From Luteipulveratus mongoliensis (GTDB lineage: Bacteria; Actinomycetota; Actinomycetes; Actinomycetales; Dermatophilaceae): a stretch of 64,000 nucleotides of DNA. A program made the translations under genes and the position numbers. Where the stretch lies: the NCBI RefSeq assembly GCF_001190945.1, contig NZ_CP011112.1, positions 2,232,001 through 2,296,000 on the forward strand, read 5' to 3'. The notes under the pieces are model-generated. The model searched no databases. It was not told where the DNA came from and was given only the letters and a program-made list of their open reading frames with translations. Below are positions 54,306-63,131 of the stretch, piece after piece (position 1 is the first letter of the stretch; the number at the start of each line of letters is the position of its first letter).

Positions 54306-54749
54306 GTGCCTGAGGCCATCGATCAACCCAGTGTCGGCGTACTCTGCTTCATCGCGCACCGCGCCATGGAGACCCGTGTGATGGAGGGGCTGGCCGACGC
54401 CGGCTTCGACGATGTGACTCTGGCCCAAAGCCGGGTCTTCCAGAGAATCGCACCCGCGGGCAGCAGGATCACCGACCTGGCCGAGCAGGCGCGCGTGACC
54501 AAGCAGACGGCCGTCTTCCTGGTCAATCAGCTCGAACGAGTCGGTTACGTCGAGCGCGTCGCCGACCCGACCGATGCCCGAGCCCGGCTCGTACGGGTGG
54601 CCGGCCGCGGTCAGGCGGCGGTGGCGGCGGCCCGTCGGCTCGAGCGGCAGGTCGAGGAGGAGTGGACCCAGCACCTGGGTGCGAGAGATGTCGCCACGCT
54701 GACCAGGATCCTCGCCCGGCTGCGCGAGGTGACCGACCCGTACGCCTGA
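54306..54749 (+). CDS. MarR-family transcriptional regulator
   Basis: The 147-residue protein has the MarR winged HTH: RITDLAEQARVTKQTAVFLVNQLERVGYV (recognition helix split near residues 66-82) and wing ADPTDARARLVRVAG. Dimerisation helices flank it. GTG 54306 follows AAGGGG. The palindrome just upstream suggests auto-repression and control of the divergent DinB gene, the classic MarR layout in which a small phenolic or electrophile releases the repressor (established for the family; ligand here unknown). Confidence 0.92.
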   Translation: MPEAIDQPSVGVLCFIAHRAMETRVMEGLADAGFDDVTLAQSRVFQRIAPAGSRITDLAEQARVTKQTAVFLVNQLERVGYVERVADPTDARARLVRVAGRGQAAVAAARRLERQVEEEWTQHLGARDVATLTRILARLREVTDPYA

Positions 54750-54867
54750 GTCTCGTACCTGGTCGGCGTGGCGACTCTCGTAGTCCACCTCTCGCGGCCT
54801 ACCGTGGCGTACGCCTGCCAGGGCAGTAGTACATCTGCCCACGAGCCAGCGAGGTTGCCGCCGCCCG

Positions 54868-55614
54868 ATGATCCGTTTCGACGCCGTCACGATGCGCTAC
54901 GACAAGCAGAGCGAACCCGCTCTGGATGACGTGACTCTCGACATCGAACGTGGTGAGTTCGTCTTCGTCGTCGGTGCCTCGGGGTCGGGCAAGTCGACCC
55001 TGATGCGGATGATGATCCACGAGAAGGTCCCGTCCTCGGGGCAGGTGCTCGTGGCCGGCCGCGACCTCGGCGTGCTGCCCGACCGCAAGGTGCCGGCGCT
55101 GCGCCGCGGGATCGGCGTGGTGTTCCAGGACTTCCGGTTGCTGGAGAACAAGACGGTCTACCAGAACGTCGCGTTCGTGCTGCAGGTGCTGGGCCGTCGA
55201 CGTCACCAGATCAAGCAGACCGTGCCCGAGACCCTCGACCTGGTGGGCCTGGACGGCAAGGCCGGCCGGATGCCGCACGAGCTCTCCGGTGGCGAGCAGC
55301 AGCGGGTCGCAATCGCCCGCGCTGTGGTCAAGAAGCCGGCGATCCTGCTGGCCGACGAGCCCACCGGCAACCTCGACCCCGAGACCAGCGTCGGCATCGT
55401 CAAGCTCCTCGAGCGCATCAACAAGACCGGCACCACGGTGCTGGTCGCCACCCACGACCACGGAATCGTCGACCAGTTCCAGAAGCGGGTCGTCGAGCTG
55501 GAGTCCGGGCGGGTCGTACGCGACGAGGCGATCGGTGGCTACGGCACCGACGTACGCAGCGCGCTCCCGCCGGAGGCCCACGAAGGCGCGGTCGACCCCG
55601 AGGGTGACCGCTGA
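54868..55614 (+). CDS. ftsE: Cell division ABC transporter ATPase FtsE
   Basis: FtsE with FtsX forms an ABC-type complex that couples division to activation of peptidoglycan hydrolases. The 248-residue protein has Walker [10 protein letters not shown] near residue 37, Q-loop [10 protein letters not shown], signature [13 protein letters not shown], Walker [13 protein letters not shown] and H-loop VATHDH. The C-terminal tail (about 228-248) is longer than in E. coli. No strong ribosome-binding site is visible before the ATG. ftsX starts within its stop (TGATG). Confidence 0.97.
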   Translation: MIRFDAVTMRYDKQSEPALDDVTLDIERGEFVFVVGASGSGKSTLMRMMIHEKVPSSGQVLVAGRDLGVLPDRKVPALRRGIGVVFQDFRLLENKTVYQNVAFVLQVLGRRRHQIKQTVPETLDLVGLDGKAGRMPHELSGGEQQRVAIARAVVKKPAILLADEPTGNLDPETSVGIVKLLERINKTGTTVLVATHDHGIVDQFQKRVVELESGRVVRDEAIGGYGTDVRSALPPEAHEGAVDPEGDR

Positions 55615-56534
55615 TGCGACTGCAGTTCATGCTCAGCGAGATCGCCAACGGGCTGCGTCGCAACGCCTCGATGATCATCTCGGTGATCCTCGTGTCGATG
55701 GTGTCGCTGTTCTTCCTCGGCTCCGGCCTGCTCGCTCAGCGCCAGGTCAGCACCGCCAAGGGCTACTGGTACGACAAGGTCCAGGTCTCGATCTTCCTGT
55801 GCACCGCGCAGTCGACGGACTCTCCCTCGTGCGCCGACGGTGCCGTGACGGCCACCCAGCGCGATCAGATCCGCCGCGACCTGGACAGCCTCAAGCCGCT
55901 GGTCGAGAAGGTCTACTTCGAGAGCTCGGACCAGGCGTTCACCAGGTTCCAGGAGCAGTTCCGCAACAGCCCCTACCTCGGCAGCATCGACAAGAGCGCG
56001 ATGCCGGAGTCGTTCCGGGTCAAGCTGTCGGATCCGACGCGGTTCGGTGAGGTCGTCTCTGCATTCGACGGTGCTCCAGGCGTGGAGACGGTCAGCGACC
56101 AGCGCAAGGTGCTGGACACGTTCTTCAACCTGCTCAACGTGCTCTCTATCGGTGCTGTGGCGCTCGCCGTCATCATGCTCATCTGCTCGATCCTGTTGAT
56201 CACCACCACGATTCGGCAGGTGGCGTTCACCCGTCGACGTCAGGTCGGGATCATGCGGCTCGTGGGCGCCTCGTCCACGGTCATCTATCTCCCGTTCGTC
56301 GTCGAGACCGTGCTAGCGACGATGGTCGGGGCAGCACTGGCGATCGGGCTGCTGTGGGCGATGGTGCACTACGGCATCTCGGGTCTGTTCGACAACGACC
56401 CGGGCGGCGGGGGTCTGGTGAGTCTGATCGGCGAGCATGACGTCTGGCTGATCACGCCGTGGCTCGCCGTCGGCGGGCTGGTGCTCGCCGTCGTCACCTC
56501 ATGGATCACGTTGCGTCGATATCTGCGTGTCTAA
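55614..56534 (+). CDS. ftsX: Cell division protein FtsX
   Basis: The 306-residue permease-like protein has a membrane helix at about 20-42 (ASMIISVILVSMVSLFFLGSG), an extracytoplasmic domain (about 45-180) with a Cys pair (FLCTAQSTDSPSCA) and three C-terminal helices (about 185-210, 238-262, 278-300). The extracytoplasmic domain contacts cell-wall hydrolases or their activators. An M23-family coiled-coil protein encoded 24 bases downstream is the natural partner. Confidence 0.96.
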   Translation: MRLQFMLSEIANGLRRNASMIISVILVSMVSLFFLGSGLLAQRQVSTAKGYWYDKVQVSIFLCTAQSTDSPSCADGAVTATQRDQIRRDLDSLKPLVEKVYFESSDQAFTRFQEQFRNSPYLGSIDKSAMPESFRVKLSDPTRFGEVVSAFDGAPGVETVSDQRKVLDTFFNLLNVLSIGAVALAVIMLICSILLITTTIRQVAFTRRRQVGIMRLVGASSTVIYLPFVVETVLATMVGAALAIGLLWAMVHYGISGLFDNDPGGGGLVSLIGEHDVWLITPWLAVGGLVLAVVTSWITLRRYLRV

Positions 56535-56558
56535 GGTCTACGAGGACAAGGAGCTGTC

Positions 56559-57821
56559 ATGACCGGAGCATCACGAGTACGCCGCGCGACGGCGGGCGTC
56601 ATCGTCTCCGGCCTGCTGCTCGGCGTGGGCGGCTCGGCGATGGCCGACGACCCGGGCGCGCGCAAGAAGAAGATCGACGGGCAGATCGGCACGTCCCAGG
56701 AAGACCTCGAGATCGTCTCCAAGGATCTGCGCACAGCGCTGACCACGCTCGCGGCGACCAACAAGCGCGTCGGAACCGCCCGCACGACGCTGACCAAGGC
56801 CGAGGGTGAGCTGCGGGCGGCCAACAAGTACAACAAGGACATCGGCGGCAAGCTCAAGGTCGCGCAGGCCAACGAGGGCAAGAACGTCAAGTCGCTCAGC
56901 GACAACACGAAGGCTCAGGGCCGCACCAAGACCTTGGTCGGCGGGCTCGCACGGCGCAGCTACATGCAGGGCGGCATGGGACGCCTCGAGCTCACTCTCG
57001 ACGTCCTCACGTCCGGCCGCAGTGATGTCACCGACAACCTCTCTCTGGCCGACATCGTGCTGCGTCAGCAGAGTGGGGTGCTGCGCAACCTGTCCGGAGA
57101 GAAGTCGGCCGGCAAGGCCACCGGCAACCGGCTCACGGCGATCCGCAAGCAGGTCGCCGATCTCAAGCGCAAAGCGGCGGGCGGCGTGGTCCGGGCCAAG
57201 AAGGCTCGCGACAGCGCCGGGCGCGCCAAGACCTCGTTGGACAACCTGCAGAAGTCGCAGACCAAGGCCGCGGGAGATCTGAAGCGTAAGAAGGACAAGG
57301 AGATCAAGGACCTTGCCTGGCTCAAGGGCGAGTCGGGTCGTCTGCAGCGCGTCCTCGATGCGCGCGCCAAGGCTCGCGCCAAGTCGAATCCCAAGGACGC
57401 ACCCGCACCGACCGGCAGCGACGGCCACTTCCTCACCGGCCCACGGCCCAAGAGCCAGATCACCTCGGCCTTCGGCTACCGGCTGCACCCGATCCTGGGT
57501 ATCTGGCTGCTGCACGCCGGCTCGGACTTCCACTTCGGCTGCGGCGCACCGGTCTATGCCGCTGCCGCCGGCGACGTCATCGAGGCGAGCACCAACTCGA
57601 TCGCCGGCAACAACATCGTGATCGACCACGGCCGGGTCAGCGGCACCAACCTGGCGACGCAGTACGAGCACCTCAGCGCCTTCGTCGTCCGGGGCGGCCA
57701 CGTCACCAAGGGCCAGCTCATCGGCCGGGTCGGCTCGACCGGCCGCTCGACCGGCTGCCACCTGCACTTCGCGGTCCTGGCCAACGGCCGTTACGTCAAC
57801 CCTGCAGGCTGGATCGGCTAG
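56559..57821 (+). CDS. Secreted coiled-coil M23 peptidase (EnvC-like)
   Basis: The 420-residue protein has a signal peptide (cleaved near residue 29, AMA-DD), a long Lys/Ala-rich coiled coil (about 35-270) and a C-terminal LytM/M23 domain (about 295-418). Zinc-ligand motifs are intact (HAGSD and HLHF), so it should cut peptidoglycan, unlike degenerate EnvC that only activates amidases. The coiled coil probably docks on FtsX, as for EnvC and PcsB. AAGGAG lies before the ATG. Operon position ftsE-ftsX-M23-smpB is common in Micrococcales. Confidence 0.9.
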   Translation: MTGASRVRRATAGVIVSGLLLGVGGSAMADDPGARKKKIDGQIGTSQEDLEIVSKDLRTALTTLAATNKRVGTARTTLTKAEGELRAANKYNKDIGGKLKVAQANEGKNVKSLSDNTKAQGRTKTLVGGLARRSYMQGGMGRLELTLDVLTSGRSDVTDNLSLADIVLRQQSGVLRNLSGEKSAGKATGNRLTAIRKQVADLKRKAAGGVVRAKKARDSAGRAKTSLDNLQKSQTKAAGDLKRKKDKEIKDLAWLKGESGRLQRVLDARAKARAKSNPKDAPAPTGSDGHFLTGPRPKSQITSAFGYRLHPILGIWLLHAGSDFHFGCGAPVYAAAAGDVIEASTNSIAGNNIVIDHGRVSGTNLATQYEHLSAFVVRGGHVTKGQLIGRVGSTGRSTGCHLHFAVLANGRYVNPAGWIG

Positions 57822-57872
57822 CCCCAGGGAATCCATTGGGAGCCCAGGCGTTGCTCTGGGTAACCTGGGTCG

Positions 57873-57897
57873 CTGCCGTGCGGACGCCGTACGGCAG
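57873..57897 (+). terminator. Weak hairpin between the M23 gene and smpB
   Basis: Arms ctgccgt (57873-57879) and acggcag (57891-57897) give a 7-bp stem with an 11-nt loop. It may attenuate read-through from ftsEX or structure the smpB leader; there is no T tract. Confidence 0.3.
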
Positions 57898-57926
57898 CAC
57901 CAGTACTCGTGGAGGGAGGCGTGACC

Positions 57927-58409
57927 ATGCCCAAGGAACAAGGCAACAAGGTGATTGCGAACAATAAGAAGGCCCGGCACGACTACCTCATCGAGGACAC
58001 CGTCGAGGCCGGCCTGGTGCTCATGGGCACCGAGGTGAAGTCGCTGCGGATGGGCCGCGCGTCGCTCGTCGACGGATATGCCACCGATTACAACGGCGAG
58101 CTGTGGCTCGAGGGTGTGCACATCCCCGAATACCTGCAGGGCACCTGGACCAATCATTCGGCGCGGCGGCGGCGCAAGCTGCTGATGCATCGCCACGAGA
58201 TGGACAAGCTGATCCGCAAGAGCCAGGAGTCCGGCCACACGCTGATCCCGCTGTCGCTGTACTTCAAGGACGGCAAGGTCAAGGTCGAGATCGCGCTGGC
58301 CAAGGGCAAGAAGCAGTACGACAAGCGGCAGTCGCTCAAGGAGCGTCAGGACCGCCGCGAGACCGAGCGCGCGATGTCCGTACGCCGGCAGCCTCCCGTC
58401 GCGAGGTAA
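57927..58409 (+). CDS. smpB: SsrA-binding protein SmpB
   Basis: SmpB delivers tmRNA to stalled ribosomes in trans-translation. The 160-residue chain contains [27 protein letters not shown], the strand [11 protein letters not shown] and the basic C-terminal helix [22 protein letters not shown] 57927 is preceded by GGAGGGAGG at 6-7 bases; GTG 57921 is too close to that site. The tmRNA gene ssrA is not found downstream within the window. Confidence 0.97.
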   Translation: MPKEQGNKVIANNKKARHDYLIEDTVEAGLVLMGTEVKSLRMGRASLVDGYATDYNGELWLEGVHIPEYLQGTWTNHSARRRRKLLMHRHEMDKLIRKSQESGHTLIPLSLYFKDGKVKVEIALAKGKKQYDKRQSLKERQDRRETERAMSVRRQPPVAR

Positions 58410-58462
58410 CGACCAGGGCGGTCCGGCGGCCGTCGTACCCGACATCTGACAGTCTGTGCGCC

Positions 58463-60361
58463 ATGCGACGGATGTGGGCTGCGGTAGCAGCTGTGCTGGG
58501 TGTGCTGGCCCTGCTGACGATTGGTCCGGTGGGCGCGGCACACGCGGCGACGGGGGAGCGGATCACCTCGTTCGAGGCCGACTACGCGGTGCAGCCGGAC
58601 GGCTCGGTCAAGGTCACCGAGCACCTGACCTGGCAGTTCGCCGGCGGCGACTCGCACGGGATCAAGCGCAACATCATCACGGCCCAGGGCTACGACCCGG
58701 ACCCCAGCAAGTACCGCGCGTACCCGATCAGCGACATCAAGGCCTCCAGCCCGACCGGAGCGCCCGCCGACGTGAATCGGCAGCAGCTCGGCGCCAACAC
58801 GGTGATCCGCATCGGCGACCCGAACGAGACAGTCAGCGGGACGCAGAAGTACGACGTCTCGTACACCCTCGGCCACGTCGTCAACGACCAGCCCGACCAC
58901 GTCGAGCTCTACTGGAACGTCACCGGTGCGCAGACCTCGATCCCGACCGACCGGGTCAAGATCACCGTCCACGGACCCGGCGGCGTCACCAAGACCGCCT
59001 GCTACTACGGCCTCACCAAGGAGGCCAAGCAGTGTCAGTCGACCCCAGGCCAGACGGGGACCTTCACGGCGGCCGACCTGCAGGGCTTCGAGCAGGTCAC
59101 CGTCGTCGCGGCGTTCCCCAAGGCCGGGTTCACCGACACCAAACCCCAGCTGGAGCAAGGCAACCCGGACTCCTACGACAAGGGTGACTCAGGCAAGCTC
59201 GGCGACAACCTGACGCCGGAGCAGCGGCGCGCGCTGCAAGGCGTATCGCTCGGTGCCGGTGTCGGCCTGCCGGTGCTGGCGGCCTCCGGCATGGGACTGC
59301 TGCTGTGGAAGCGCGGCCGCGACGAGCGCTATGCCTCGGCGGTCCCCGGACTGACCCCGCTGGCCGGCCAGGACGCGACCGTCGTACGCGGCAAGGGACC
59401 GGCCGTACCAGTGCAGTTCCAGCCGCCTCAGGGCGTCCGCCCCGGGCTCATGGGCACACTCATCGACGAGGACGCCGGCACGGTCGACGTCAGCGCCACG
59501 GTGATCGATCTCGCGGTGCGCGGCTTCCTGCAGATGAAGGAGGTCGACAAGGGCGGTCTGTTCAAGACGACCGACTGGGAGCTCACCCGGCTCGAGCCGC
59601 CTCAGGGCGAGAGCCTGATGTCGTACGAGAACACAGTGCTGAGCGGAATCTTCAGCAGTGGCAGCCCGATTCGGCTGTCGGAGCTCAAGAACAAGTTCCA
59701 CGTGTCGTTGGCATCGGCCAAGAAGCAGATGTACGACGAGGTCGTGCAGCGTGGCTGGTTCCGGAAGTCGCCGGAGTCCACCCGAGGCGTCTGGAAGGCC
59801 GTCGGATTCCTGCTCGTCGGAGCGGGCGTGCTCGGCTTCTTCGTGCTGCCGGCGATCATGCGGCAGGCCATCGGCATCCCGATCGGCCTCGTGCTCGCCG
59901 GCCTGATCACGGTGTGGATGGGTCGACACATGGCGGCCAAGACGGCCGACGGCAGCGCGGTCACCACGCAGAGCCTCGGCTTCCGTCAGTACCTCGAGAC
60001 CGCGGAGGCCAACCAGATCCGCTTCGAGGAGGCCGAGCAGATCTTCAGCCGCTACATGCCGTACGCCGTCGTGTTCGGCATCGCCGACCGGTGGGCCTCA
60101 ACCTTTGGCAACGTCGCGGAGGCGGCTCAGGCCGCGGGTCGACCGCTGGTCATGCCGCTCTGGTACATCCCGTTGGGCACCGGCTTCCCGAGCTTCAACG
60201 GGATCGCCGAGGGTGTCGACGCGTTCGGCACGGTCGCGTCCGGCACCTTCGTCAGCACGCCCGGTTCGTCTGGCGGCAGCGGCTTCGGTGGCGGCGGGTT
60301 CTCCGGTGGTGGCGGCTTCAGCGGTGGTGGCGGCGGAGGCGGCGGCTCCAGCTCCTGGTGA
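58463..60361 (+). CDS. DUF2207 membrane protein with Gly-rich C terminus
   Basis: The 632-residue protein has a signal peptide (cleaved near residue 29, AHA-AT), an extracytoplasmic DUF2207 domain (to about residue 255; ITSFEADYAVQPDGSVKVTEH), a membrane helix near 268-285, a cytoplasmic domain with a winged-helix-like part (IRLSELKNKFHVSLASAKKQ), two helices near 445-490, and a C-terminal Gly/Ser tail ending SSSW. Function is unknown; the arrangement is that of the YciQ-like family. The ATG lies 54 bases after smpB. The final GGGGG tract resembles tails seen in other family members. Confidence 0.88.
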   Translation: MRRMWAAVAAVLGVLALLTIGPVGAAHAATGERITSFEADYAVQPDGSVKVTEHLTWQFAGGDSHGIKRNIITAQGYDPDPSKYRAYPISDIKASSPTGAPADVNRQQLGANTVIRIGDPNETVSGTQKYDVSYTLGHVVNDQPDHVELYWNVTGAQTSIPTDRVKITVHGPGGVTKTACYYGLTKEAKQCQSTPGQTGTFTAADLQGFEQVTVVAAFPKAGFTDTKPQLEQGNPDSYDKGDSGKLGDNLTPEQRRALQGVSLGAGVGLPVLAASGMGLLLWKRGRDERYASAVPGLTPLAGQDATVVRGKGPAVPVQFQPPQGVRPGLMGTLIDEDAGTVDVSATVIDLAVRGFLQMKEVDKGGLFKTTDWELTRLEPPQGESLMSYENTVLSGIFSSGSPIRLSELKNKFHVSLASAKKQMYDEVVQRGWFRKSPESTRGVWKAVGFLLVGAGVLGFFVLPAIMRQAIGIPIGLVLAGLITVWMGRHMAAKTADGSAVTTQSLGFRQYLETAEANQIRFEEAEQIFSRYMPYAVVFGIADRWASTFGNVAEAAQAAGRPLVMPLWYIPLGTGFPSFNGIAEGVDAFGTVASGTFVSTPGSSGGSGFGGGGFSGGGGFSGGGGGGGGSSSW

Positions 60362-60371
60362 GTACTGATGA

Positions 60372-60689
60372 GCATCGACCGGTCAGACGAGCCGCAACCA
60401 GTACCGGCACCACTACGGCCAGCCGTCCGACGGGGACGAGCGCACCCTCGGCTGGCTGACCGACATGGTCCAGTCGAAGATGCTCACGGTCTACACGGCA
60501 TCAGTGGGCTCGCCGGCGGATGCACCTCCGATCGGCCTGGCGACCGGCCATGCGGTCCCTGCGTCGCTGGTCATGGGACGGTTCTGGCAGCTGCGTGACC
60601 TGTACGTGCTTCCCCGGTCCCGTCGCCAGGGAGCGGCAGCGGCCCTGGTCAGCGCTGTCCGAGAGGCTGCCAGTTCTGCTGCCGTGTAG
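60372..60689 (+). pseudogene. GNAT acetyltransferase remnant
   Basis: The frame reads RNQYRHHYGQPSDGDERT, then FWQLRDLYVLPRSRRQGAAAALVSA, a clear GNAT motif A with the RRQGAAAAL acetyl-CoA loop. There is no start codon before the conserved part (two TGA codons at 60366-60371) and the frame stops at 60687-60689 right after the motif A helix, so the last strands of the fold are missing. Internal ATG 60465 could start a 74-residue piece without a full fold. It looks like a decayed gene at the left edge of an A/T-richer island. Confidence 0.6.
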
Positions 60690-60941
60690 GGCTGCTCGCT
60701 TGCGGCTCCTGTCACCTCCGAGGGTGGACCACTGGTCCACACGTCGGCCATGGCACGGGGCCTAGTTTCGGCCCCGTCGTAGCCAATGCCCTCATGGACG
60801 CCGTGGGTCGCCCAAGAAAGTTGTCCCCGTACGTCCCCACGGTCCGATCGGCCCGGATATGGTCCTGCTACCTCGGTAGGGAGCCGAGGGACAGGGGGAC
60901 GACACAGGCGGGGATGCGTCCTGTCGACTCCATGATTTCTC

Positions 60942-62075
60942 ATGAGAAGAAAGCTGTCAGACATGATCAGTAGAGGCATGGGCAGTATTGGTGGGGCTTT
61001 TCTATTGGCGACGGCAGGCATTGTGACGCCTGTCGCGGCGCACGCATCGTCAGGCCAGGCGGAAGAATTTGAGATCGCATCTGGAATTGTGACGAACGCC
61101 GGTCGCCCGCAGGCGGGTGTCGACGTCGTTGTCCAGCAGATGCCAGAGGATGTGTCTGCGAAGTCGTTTGCGGTCAAGCTGGTAGGATCGGCCCGAACAG
61201 ATTCGAGCGGAAAGTGGTCGCTCAAGATTTCAAAGACGAAGGCGCCAACCTCGTCAGACGGCAGTCCCGATCTTCTGATCACCGCTGTTTCTGATGCAGC
61301 GACTGCTGTTTGGAATGAGCCTGTCGTTCCGCAGAGTGGAAAGGCGAAGACGGGCGCGACTTCAAAGGCAAAAATGGTCGCCCTGGACATGAAGGGTCGC
61401 ACGGCAGTCCAATCGCCACGTGCGGCGTCTCTGATGCGACGCTACATCAAAGAAACTCACTTGTCGGCGGGTGGGGTCGAGCCCATGGCCAGCTGTCAGT
61501 TCTATAAGATCAAGGACCTTCCGCAGAGCGTCATCTACTTCACGCGTCTGTGGACAGACTCCCAGACGCGTGGACGAGTGATTCAGTCGGCATCCTCGAG
61601 TCATACTATGGGGGCTGGATACTCGGCGAGTGGCGACTATGGCAGCTTCGGCGCATCGGGCACCCAAACGAAGACCAGCGGAACGGGATACGACACGGGC
61701 TTCACCATCTGGAACAGCGCCATTGGAAACAAGTGGCTCTATGGGCTCTACGGGCGCAAGTGCGACGGTAGCTGGACGCCGGGGTCATTTACCTTCCCGA
61801 TCAGGGCGACGGCTGGGCCGTACACGACAGGCACCGCCGCCGTTGGGTGGTGCGTGAACTCCACGCCGTATAAGGCGGGTTGGACGTTCGATAGGTACGC
61901 GAATAAGAGTGGCTCGGTCACATGGACCGGAAACATCATGGGCGCTCACATGTCCGCTCAGAGCGGCTGGGCAACCACCCAGAGGATTCAGTACCACTTC
62001 TACTACAGCGGCAGAATGTGTTCCGGAAGCTCGGCCGGCATCTTCGACGCCTACAATGTCAGAGCAGATCGCTAG
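60942..62075 (+). CDS. Secreted protein of unknown function, partner of lipoprotein
   Basis: The 377-residue product has a signal peptide (MRRKLSDMISRG, hydrophobic core to about residue 33, cleavage near AHA-SS), an Ig-like/carboxypeptidase-regulatory-type strand domain (about 42-110, ASGIVTNAGRPQAGVDVVV and ARTDSSGKWSLKI), a linker and a C-terminal Gly/Ser/Tyr-rich beta domain (about 180-374) with four Cys (ASCQF, RKCDG, GWCVN, GRMCSG). I know no characterised family. Codons are clearly more A/T-rich than those of neighbours, a sign of transfer. The start is uncertain: ATG 60942 lacks a ribosome-binding site; ATG 60963 would keep the signal core. The lipoprotein start overlaps its stop (TAGTG). 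Confidence 0.72.
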   Translation: MRRKLSDMISRGMGSIGGAFLLATAGIVTPVAAHASSGQAEEFEIASGIVTNAGRPQAGVDVVVQQMPEDVSAKSFAVKLVGSARTDSSGKWSLKISKTKAPTSSDGSPDLLITAVSDAATAVWNEPVVPQSGKAKTGATSKAKMVALDMKGRTAVQSPRAASLMRRYIKETHLSAGGVEPMASCQFYKIKDLPQSVIYFTRLWTDSQTRGRVIQSASSSHTMGAGYSASGDYGSFGASGTQTKTSGTGYDTGFTIWNSAIGNKWLYGLYGRKCDGSWTPGSFTFPIRATAGPYTTGTAAVGWCVNSTPYKAGWTFDRYANKSGSVTWTGNIMGAHMSAQSGWATTQRIQYHFYYSGRMCSGSSAGIFDAYNVRADR

Positions 62076-62599
62076 TGAGGAGCGTTCTCCGAGCGATTTT
62101 CGCCGGCCTTCTCATCGCTGCTCTTGGTGGATGCAGCGATGAGAAGGCCGCGCCGGGTTCTCTTGAAGCTGGAAGCGGATTTGGAAAAGCACAGCCTGGC
62201 CAAGTTTCGGGCAACGCGGCCGTAGGCGAGAAAGTCTCCGTTTCCAGTTTCACGCTGTGCATTGGAGGGAAACCTGCGACCCTGTCCGGTGTGCGATTCA
62301 GTGATCCGGGAGCGGTGGTCTCAGATTCCCGGTTGCGTGTGGTGGCACCGAACGGCAAAAGAGATGCTGTCGGCGCTCCTACGCTCGAGCCAGGTGGGCA
62401 GCCCGTGAAAGGTTCGAGGATTGCCGACGAGTGCGGAAAGCGTAAAGGATCGTCAGTCACGGAGGTCAGTATTCTCCTCCGACGGGTAACCGCGCCGGCG
62501 TTCGCTGGGAGTTTGATCGTCGACTACGAGGTAGGTGGAGCGAAGCACTCCTTGAAGTATCCGGTAAGCGTTGCGTTCTCGGCGGCTGGAACGGCCTGA
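62075..62599 (+). CDS. Lipoprotein, paralogue of the Tad-operon lipoprotein
   Basis: The 174-residue protein has a lipoprotein signal peptide with lipobox LGGC (Cys20) and a domain about two thirds identical by eye to the Tad-operon lipoprotein at 46653, including two conserved Cys (FTLCIGG, DECGKRKG) and the blocks VGEKVS, PATLSG, DSRLRVVAP, EVSILLRRV and GSLIVDYE. GTG 62075 shares its first base with the stop of the secreted-protein gene, so the two are translationally coupled. Base composition is A/T-richer than that of the paralogue, so recent local duplication is unlikely. A perfect 15-bp hairpin follows the stop. Confidence 0.78.
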   Translation: MRSVLRAIFAGLLIAALGGCSDEKAAPGSLEAGSGFGKAQPGQVSGNAAVGEKVSVSSFTLCIGGKPATLSGVRFSDPGAVVSDSRLRVVAPNGKRDAVGAPTLEPGGQPVKGSRIADECGKRKGSSVTEVSILLRRVTAPAFAGSLIVDYEVGGAKHSLKYPVSVAFSAAGTA

Positions 62600-62611
62600 C
62601 GTCTGACGGTC

Positions 62612-62655
62612 CGAACCCGTCACGACCGGACTCGCACCCTGTCGTGACGGGTTCG
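62612..62655 (+). terminator. Terminator hairpin after the lipoprotein
   Basis: Arms cgaacccgtcacgac (62612-62626) and gtcgtgacgggttcg (62641-62655) are perfectly complementary over 15 bp with a 14-nt loop, 13 bases past the stop. No T tract. It marks the end of the two-gene transcript. Confidence 0.75.
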
Positions 62656-63131
62656 CCGTGCTTGCGCGTAGTCAGTGCTGTGCGGGCCCACATGGATAGC
62701 TTGGTCGGCAGGACGGGCAAGGGAGACTCAACGCGCCCGACTGATCTCATTCCGCTACTCGAAGGTCCTCGCCAGGTTCGGAGCAAGCCGTCTCGCGTGC
62801 TGAAGAAAGCAACGAGTCGCCGCAAGGGTGCCCTGCGTCCTGGTGCTGAGCGCCGGATGCAGCAAGAAGTCGAGCGCACCGGATCCGAAAGAGCCCCTGA
62901 CAAGCCGATCCCGCTCGCGGGACAAGGTCTATGCATCCTGACGGCGTCCTCGGGCGGTGGGCCGGACAACTTGGACCCATTGCGCGTCAAGGCGATTGAG
63001 AAGGACCCAAGCATGATGCTGGTCTGGGTGACGGCGGTGGACCAAGTCGCCCGCGCCTCACGCGGGGCACGTACAGCACTGAGCGGATTCCCTTCTTCTC
63101 GCCGATCGCCCCAACGATCGCGGACTGAGTT
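62656..63131. other. Non-coding or decayed stretch
   Basis: No convincing gene is seen in these 476 bases. A 163-codon plus-strand frame starts at GTG 62644 inside the terminator hairpin and runs to 63135, but it has no ribosome-binding site, no recognisable motif, and third-codon positions that lack the strong G/C preference of real genes here. No tRNA-like or repeat structure was noticed. It may be a remnant at the right edge of the A/T-richer island. Confidence 0.5.

Noticed and set aside
58410-58462. ssrA (tmRNA) next to smpB
   Set aside because: The 53-base gap is too short, and no ANDYALAA-like tag or tRNA-like ends were seen nearby.
60250-60361. Gly-rich repeat tail of the DUF2207 gene as a tandem DNA repeat element
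   Set aside because: The ggtggtggcggc runs simply encode the Gly/Ser tail typical of this family and do not form a separate repeat array.
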